This document shows positions 30,284 to 33,919 of a stretch of 33,919 bases of DNA, one piece after another; position 1 is the first letter of the stretch; every line of letters begins with the position of its first letter. The notes below the pieces were generated by a model, which worked only from the letters and a program-made list of their open reading frames with translations, searched no databases and was not told where the DNA came from. The DNA is from JAFDVL01 sp043736395 (GTDB taxonomy: Bacteria; Acidobacteriota; Blastocatellia; RBC074): assembly GCA_043736395.1 (NCBI GenBank), contig JAYTCQ010000313.1, forward strand, positions 1 through 33,919, in the 5' to 3' direction. The position numbers and the translations under genes are program-made.

Positions 30284-33200
30284 ATGCGAACAGTTCCCTT
30301 TGAGCTTATGCGTAAGGTAGCGATGATGACACTAATGCTTGGAGCATTCTTTGTTATGATTCAACCTGCGTCAGCCCAGGTTCTATACGGTACGGTATCA
30401 GGAAATGTCTCCGATCAATCAGGAGCCATCGTCCCGGAAGCAACCGTCACTCTCACCAATAAAGGTACCGGACAGGTACGCGAAACAACGGCGAATTCGG
30501 ATGGAAATTACAGCATCCCGAATGTCCTGCCTGGTGTTTATGAATTAAAGGTCACGAAACAAGGCTTTTCGACCTATACCGAAACCGGACTAAATGTGAC
30601 AGCGAATAACGTCGCGCGCATTGATGCAAAAATGAAAGTCGGAAATGTCAGCGAAGTAGTCTCCGTAACTGCCAATGCGACAGCACTGCAAACCGAATCT
30701 TCCAGCGTTAAGTCTGAAATCAGCTCAAAAGAAATTCAGGCATTGCCAATCAGCAATTACCGCAACTATCAATCCTTGCTGAATCTCGTACCAGGTACGA
30801 CGCCAGCGGGATTCCAGAATGCGAACACCGACACACCGGAACGCTCCTTAACCACGAACGTTAACGGTACAGCTCGTAACAACAACAATACACGTCTGGA
30901 CGGCGCTCAATCAGTTAACATTTGGTTGCCGCATCATTCAGCGTACGTTCCTCCGTCAGAGTCAATTCAGGAAGTAAATATTTCCACGAATAACTTCGAC
31001 GCGGAACAAGGCTTAGCCGGTGGCGCAGCCATTCAGGTCATCACAAAATCTGGTACCAATGAATTTCACGGTTCAGCGTTTGGTTATCTTGATAACCATC
31101 TCTTCCGTGCGCGTAACGCTTTCCAGCCCACCGCGCTTGGAAAAAATAAACCAAAAAATTTGCGTTCAATTCCTGGCGCAACCATTGGTGGTCCAATCAT
31201 CAAGGATAAATTATTTTTCTTTGGTAGCTGGGAAGGAATGTACGAACGGTTGATTCGTGATGGACGTTTCAGCGTTCCAACGGCTGACCTTCGCACTGTA
31301 GCTACCGGAGTTAATTTCACACCGTACAACACTATTTACGATCCTTATACCGGCACTTTGATGAACGGCTCAGATCGTACCGCGTTCGCCGCAAATACTA
31401 TTCCCGCGAATCGCATTAGCGCAGTCGCACTGAAAGTGTTGCCGTTAATTCCTCTGCCAAATCTGCCAGGTGCAGCAAATAACTATTACGCTTCTGGAAC
31501 ACAGGTTTTCAATCGTAATAACTACGATGTCAAATTGAACTGGAATCGTACTGAGAAGCATCAAGTCTGGACAAAATTCAGCCACATGAAGGCTGATGTT
31601 ACAGGCGTCTTCGCACTTGGCGCAGCTGGTGGTCCCTGCGTATGCGACGGTGGCAGCGGAACAGGCTACACCAAATCTTACGTCGGAACTGTCGGGCACA
31701 CCTGGTCAGTTGGAAGCGGATTCGTGGTAGACGGAAACTTCTCCGTCACACATCGCGATCACGAAACAACTGGTCCTGATTATGGAAAAAATATCGGTCT
31801 CGACGTGTTAGGAATTCCTGGCACGAACGGCCCGGATATTCGTCAGAGCGGATTCCCGCAAATTGCTTACGGCTACACCGGACTCGGCAACCAGAACAAC
31901 TGGAGCCCCGTAACCCGCGCCGAACGCAGCTACACGTTCACGCAGAATGCAGCCAAGATTCGTAACAATCATACGTTCCGTTTTGGTGCTGACATCGTGA
32001 ATCATCAACTTAATCATTGGCAGCCGGAAATCGGCGTTGGGCCACGTGGTGCTATCACTTATGGTGGCGGCGCAACGACTCTCGCTGGTGCTGGTGCAAC
32101 CCAGTACAATGCGTATGCCGCGTTCTTACTCGGTTCAGCAACTCTGACACAGAAGAGCTTACAAAATGAATTGTTAACGACACGCGAATGGCAAATGGGC
32201 TTTTTCGCCAGCGATCGTTGGCAGGTAACTCGTAACTTGACCTTAAATTTAGGACTGCGTTACGAAATGTTCCCAATCATGACTCGTGCTGATCGTGGTA
32301 TTGAACGGCTTGATATTGATCCAGCCAATCCATTAGCAAAAACAATTATTAATCCAAATCCAGCTCCTGGAATTAATCCAATTAGTCTGGGTGTTTTAAT
32401 CGGCAGCCGTGGTAACACTCCTGCTGATGCTGGCATTAAATCCAGCAAGAAGCTGTTTGCTCCACGACTCGGATTTGCTTATCGCTTAGGTGATAACATG
32501 GTAATCCGTGGCGGCTACGGCATCACTTATGACCCGATGCCTTTTGGTCGTCCGTTACGTGGATTCTATCCTGGCACAATTGCCATTGATAACATTCCAA
32601 CCGGAACTGGAGCTGTCGAAGGCGTCACTCCTTATGGCTTCCTTGGCAACACCGCTGGTGCAATCACTACACGCGGAATTATCGGCGTTGGTGGTCTTGG
32701 TATTCCTGCCATCATCAGTCCTGATCTTTCTTCAGGTCTGATTGCATTACCAGGAAACGTTCAAATGCGCAGCCCGTATGCTGGCACATTGCATCGCGGA
32801 AAAATTCAATCCTGGAATTTGTTCGTCGAACGCAAGTTCGCGGGAGACATCAAGATTGAAGCTGGCTACGTTAGCACCCAAACCTCTAACCAATTTGCCG
32901 ACATTGAAATCAATGCGTCACAGGGACCAAACCTTGCTCGTCCGTTGTCTTCAATCGGTCGTAACGCTTCCACCCTGCTCTGGGATGGATGGTTAAGCTC
33001 CAATTACCATGCTCTGCAAGTTGCCGTGAATCGTCGCCTCTCAAAAGGCGTTTTGATCAAAGGCGCTTACACCTATTCGAAAGCCATTAACATGACTGAC
33101 GATACGGGTTGGGCAGGTGTCGGCTGGAACGCGCAATCACAAATCGCCCGTAACCGTGCTGTTGCCGGATACGATATTCCGCAGAACTTGCAGATGGGAG

Positions 33201-33817
33201 TCGTCGCGGAACTTCCGTTCGGTAAAGGTAAGAAATGGGTCGGAGACGGCGCAGGTGCTGCCGTTCTTGGCGGATGGACTCTCAGCAGCATTTATAGTGC
33301 TGTTTCCGGTCGCCCGTTCTCTGTCAGTGCTGCAGGCGGTTCTGTGAATTCTCCTGGCAACGCTCAGACACCGGACATCATTGGGGGTGCAGTTTCCTAT
33401 CCTCGCGGAACAGGACCTGGCACTTCATGGTTTAATCCGAACGCTTTCCGTCCAGTTGAATTTTCACCTGGATATAACACTACGACCGGACGCCGTTTTG
33501 GTACTGCCGGACGTAACATCCTGCGCAATCCCGGATATGCCAACATTGACATGTCTTTGGTTCGCAGCTTCCGCTTCACTGAAAGAGTCAACATGGAATT
33601 CCGCGTTGATGCTTTCAACTTTACCAATACTCCACACTTTGGCGGACCTGGAACCAATGCTTCAGCACCGTCACGTCAAGCTGATCCGTTGCTGCCTCGC
33701 TTTGGTGAGATTCTGCTTGATGCAGCAGGAAAACCAAGGCTGAACGGATTCACTGAAATCACCAGTGCAGCACAAGATCAGCGTCAATTCAGATTTGGTA
33801 TTCGCTTAGCGTTCTAA
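30284..33817 (+). CDS. TonB-dependent transporter, Oar-like, with carboxypeptidase-regulatory domain
   Basis: An outer-membrane beta-barrel protein of 1177 residues. A signal peptide ends at MIQPASAQ (near residue 32); residues about 34-125 form a CarboxypepD_reg-like domain (GTVSGNVSDQSGAIVPEATV, DGNYSIPNVLPGVYELKVTK); the plug follows (LPISNYRNYQSLLNLVPGTT, VNGTARNNNNTRLDGAQSVN); and the rest is barrel strands, ending RFGIRLAF with the C-terminal aromatic typical of outer-membrane proteins. This Oar/TonB-like family is expanded in Acidobacteria and is thought to take up glycans or other large substrates with TonB energy; the substrate cannot be read from the sequence. An excellent AGGAGGTAAG ribosome-binding site precedes the ATG. 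It is a single-gene unit with its own terminator. Confidence 0.93.
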   Translation: MRTVPFELMRKVAMMTLMLGAFFVMIQPASAQVLYGTVSGNVSDQSGAIVPEATVTLTNKGTGQVRETTANSDGNYSIPNVLPGVYELKVTKQGFSTYTETGLNVTANNVARIDAKMKVGNVSEVVSVTANATALQTESSSVKSEISSKEIQALPISNYRNYQSLLNLVPGTTPAGFQNANTDTPERSLTTNVNGTARNNNNTRLDGAQSVNIWLPHHSAYVPPSESIQEVNISTNNFDAEQGLAGGAAIQVITKSGTNEFHGSAFGYLDNHLFRARNAFQPTALGKNKPKNLRSIPGATIGGPIIKDKLFFFGSWEGMYERLIRDGRFSVPTADLRTVATGVNFTPYNTIYDPYTGTLMNGSDRTAFAANTIPANRISAVALKVLPLIPLPNLPGAANNYYASGTQVFNRNNYDVKLNWNRTEKHQVWTKFSHMKADVTGVFALGAAGGPCVCDGGSGTGYTKSYVGTVGHTWSVGSGFVVDGNFSVTHRDHETTGPDYGKNIGLDVLGIPGTNGPDIRQSGFPQIAYGYTGLGNQNNWSPVTRAERSYTFTQNAAKIRNNHTFRFGADIVNHQLNHWQPEIGVGPRGAITYGGGATTLAGAGATQYNAYAAFLLGSATLTQKSLQNELLTTREWQMGFFASDRWQVTRNLTLNLGLRYEMFPIMTRADRGIERLDIDPANPLAKTIINPNPAPGINPISLGVLIGSRGNTPADAGIKSSKKLFAPRLGFAYRLGDNMVIRGGYGITYDPMPFGRPLRGFYPGTIAIDNIPTGTGAVEGVTPYGFLGNTAGAITTRGIIGVGGLGIPAIISPDLSSGLIALPGNVQMRSPYAGTLHRGKIQSWNLFVERKFAGDIKIEAGYVSTQTSNQFADIEINASQGPNLARPLSSIGRNASTLLWDGWLSSNYHALQVAVNRRLSKGVLIKGAYTYSKAINMTDDTGWAGVGWNAQSQIARNRAVAGYDIPQNLQMGVVAELPFGKGKKWVGDGAGAAVLGGWTLSSIYSAVSGRPFSVSAAGGSVNSPGNAQTPDIIGGAVSYPRGTGPGTSWFNPNAFRPVEFSPGYNTTTGRRFGTAGRNILRNPGYANIDMSLVRSFRFTERVNMEFRVDAFNFTNTPHFGGPGTNASAPSRQADPLLPRFGEILLDAAGKPRLNGFTEITSAAQDQRQFRFGIRLAF

Positions 33818-33834
33818 ATCAATCTGAAAAAATT

Positions 33835-33874
33835 AAGCGGACGTTGGAAGTATAATTCCAACGTCCGCTTTTTT
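33835..33874 (+). terminator. Intrinsic terminator after the TonB-dependent transporter
   Basis: AAGCGGACGTTGGAA and TTCCAACGTCCGCTT form a perfect 15-bp stem around GTATAA, with A-run before and TTTT after. It starts 17 bases after the stop codon. Confidence 0.95.
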
Positions 33875-33890
33875 GTTTACCGGGAGCAAC

Positions 33891-33919
33891 CACTGGGAGC
33901 GCCCGCATCCTGCGGGCGA
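33891..33919. repeat. Dispersed GCGCCCGCAT repeat, cut by window end
   Basis: CACTGGGAGCGCCCGCAT matches 6354-6371 exactly. Here it continues as GCCCGCA-TCC-TGCGGGC, a perfect 7-bp hairpin (33901-33917), and then runs off the window. Confidence 0.8.

Overview
The window looks like a chromosomal segment of an Acidobacteriota member, most likely a Blastocatellia-type genome of moderate GC. The reasons are an Oar-like TonB-dependent transporter with an N-terminal carboxypeptidase-regulatory domain, two secreted FG-GAP/ASPIC-UnbV proteins, a cytochrome c/copper-monooxygenase/TPR protein, and spacers full of long imperfect palindromes. The phylum call is inference from gene families; there is no rRNA in the window.

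Layout. Positions 1-9000 hold secreted proteins: a TPR protein cut by the window edge and overlapping an FG-GAP/ASPIC protein; a frameshifted DUF3828-like gene; a complete higBA toxin-antitoxin module with a readable promoter and operator; a coupled pair (thioredoxin-like protein, then cytochrome c/Cu-monooxygenase/TPR protein); and a second FG-GAP/ASPIC protein. Positions 9000-12220 hold a decayed higA remnant, a strong bidirectional terminator, an unrecognised 617-residue protein with an amidotransferase-like N-terminal region, tRNA-Val(GAC) with a clear promoter, and a hairpin-rich spacer.

Positions 12220-22166 are the conserved translation and division block thrS-infC-rpmI-rplT-pheS-(dinB-like)-(POTRA protein)-pheT-zapB-like-zapA. 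It has several oddities. infC appears to start at ATC. Ribosomal protein L20 carries an Ala/Pro/Val linker and a DUF4332-like helical domain. PheS has an internal 24-residue tandem duplication. A terminator-like hairpin runs its T-tract straight into the pheS start. PheT lacks the EMAP-type tRNA-binding insertion. Two unrelated genes and a perfect 32-bp inverted repeat separate pheS from pheT.

Positions 22232-33919 hold a secreted M28 peptidase, a D-aminoacylase-like amidohydrolase, a UPF0175/PIN (DUF3368) toxin-antitoxin pair in which both genes are broken, an unrecognised secreted protein convergent with a zinc-ribbon membrane protein (overlapping stop codons at CTAG), a DUF2071-DCC operon, and the TonB-dependent transporter with its promoter, long leader and perfect terminator. 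The strongest candidates for something undescribed are the L20-DUF4332 fusion and the set of unrelated, near-perfect long hairpins that fill many of the spacers, one of which contributes a gene's start codon.
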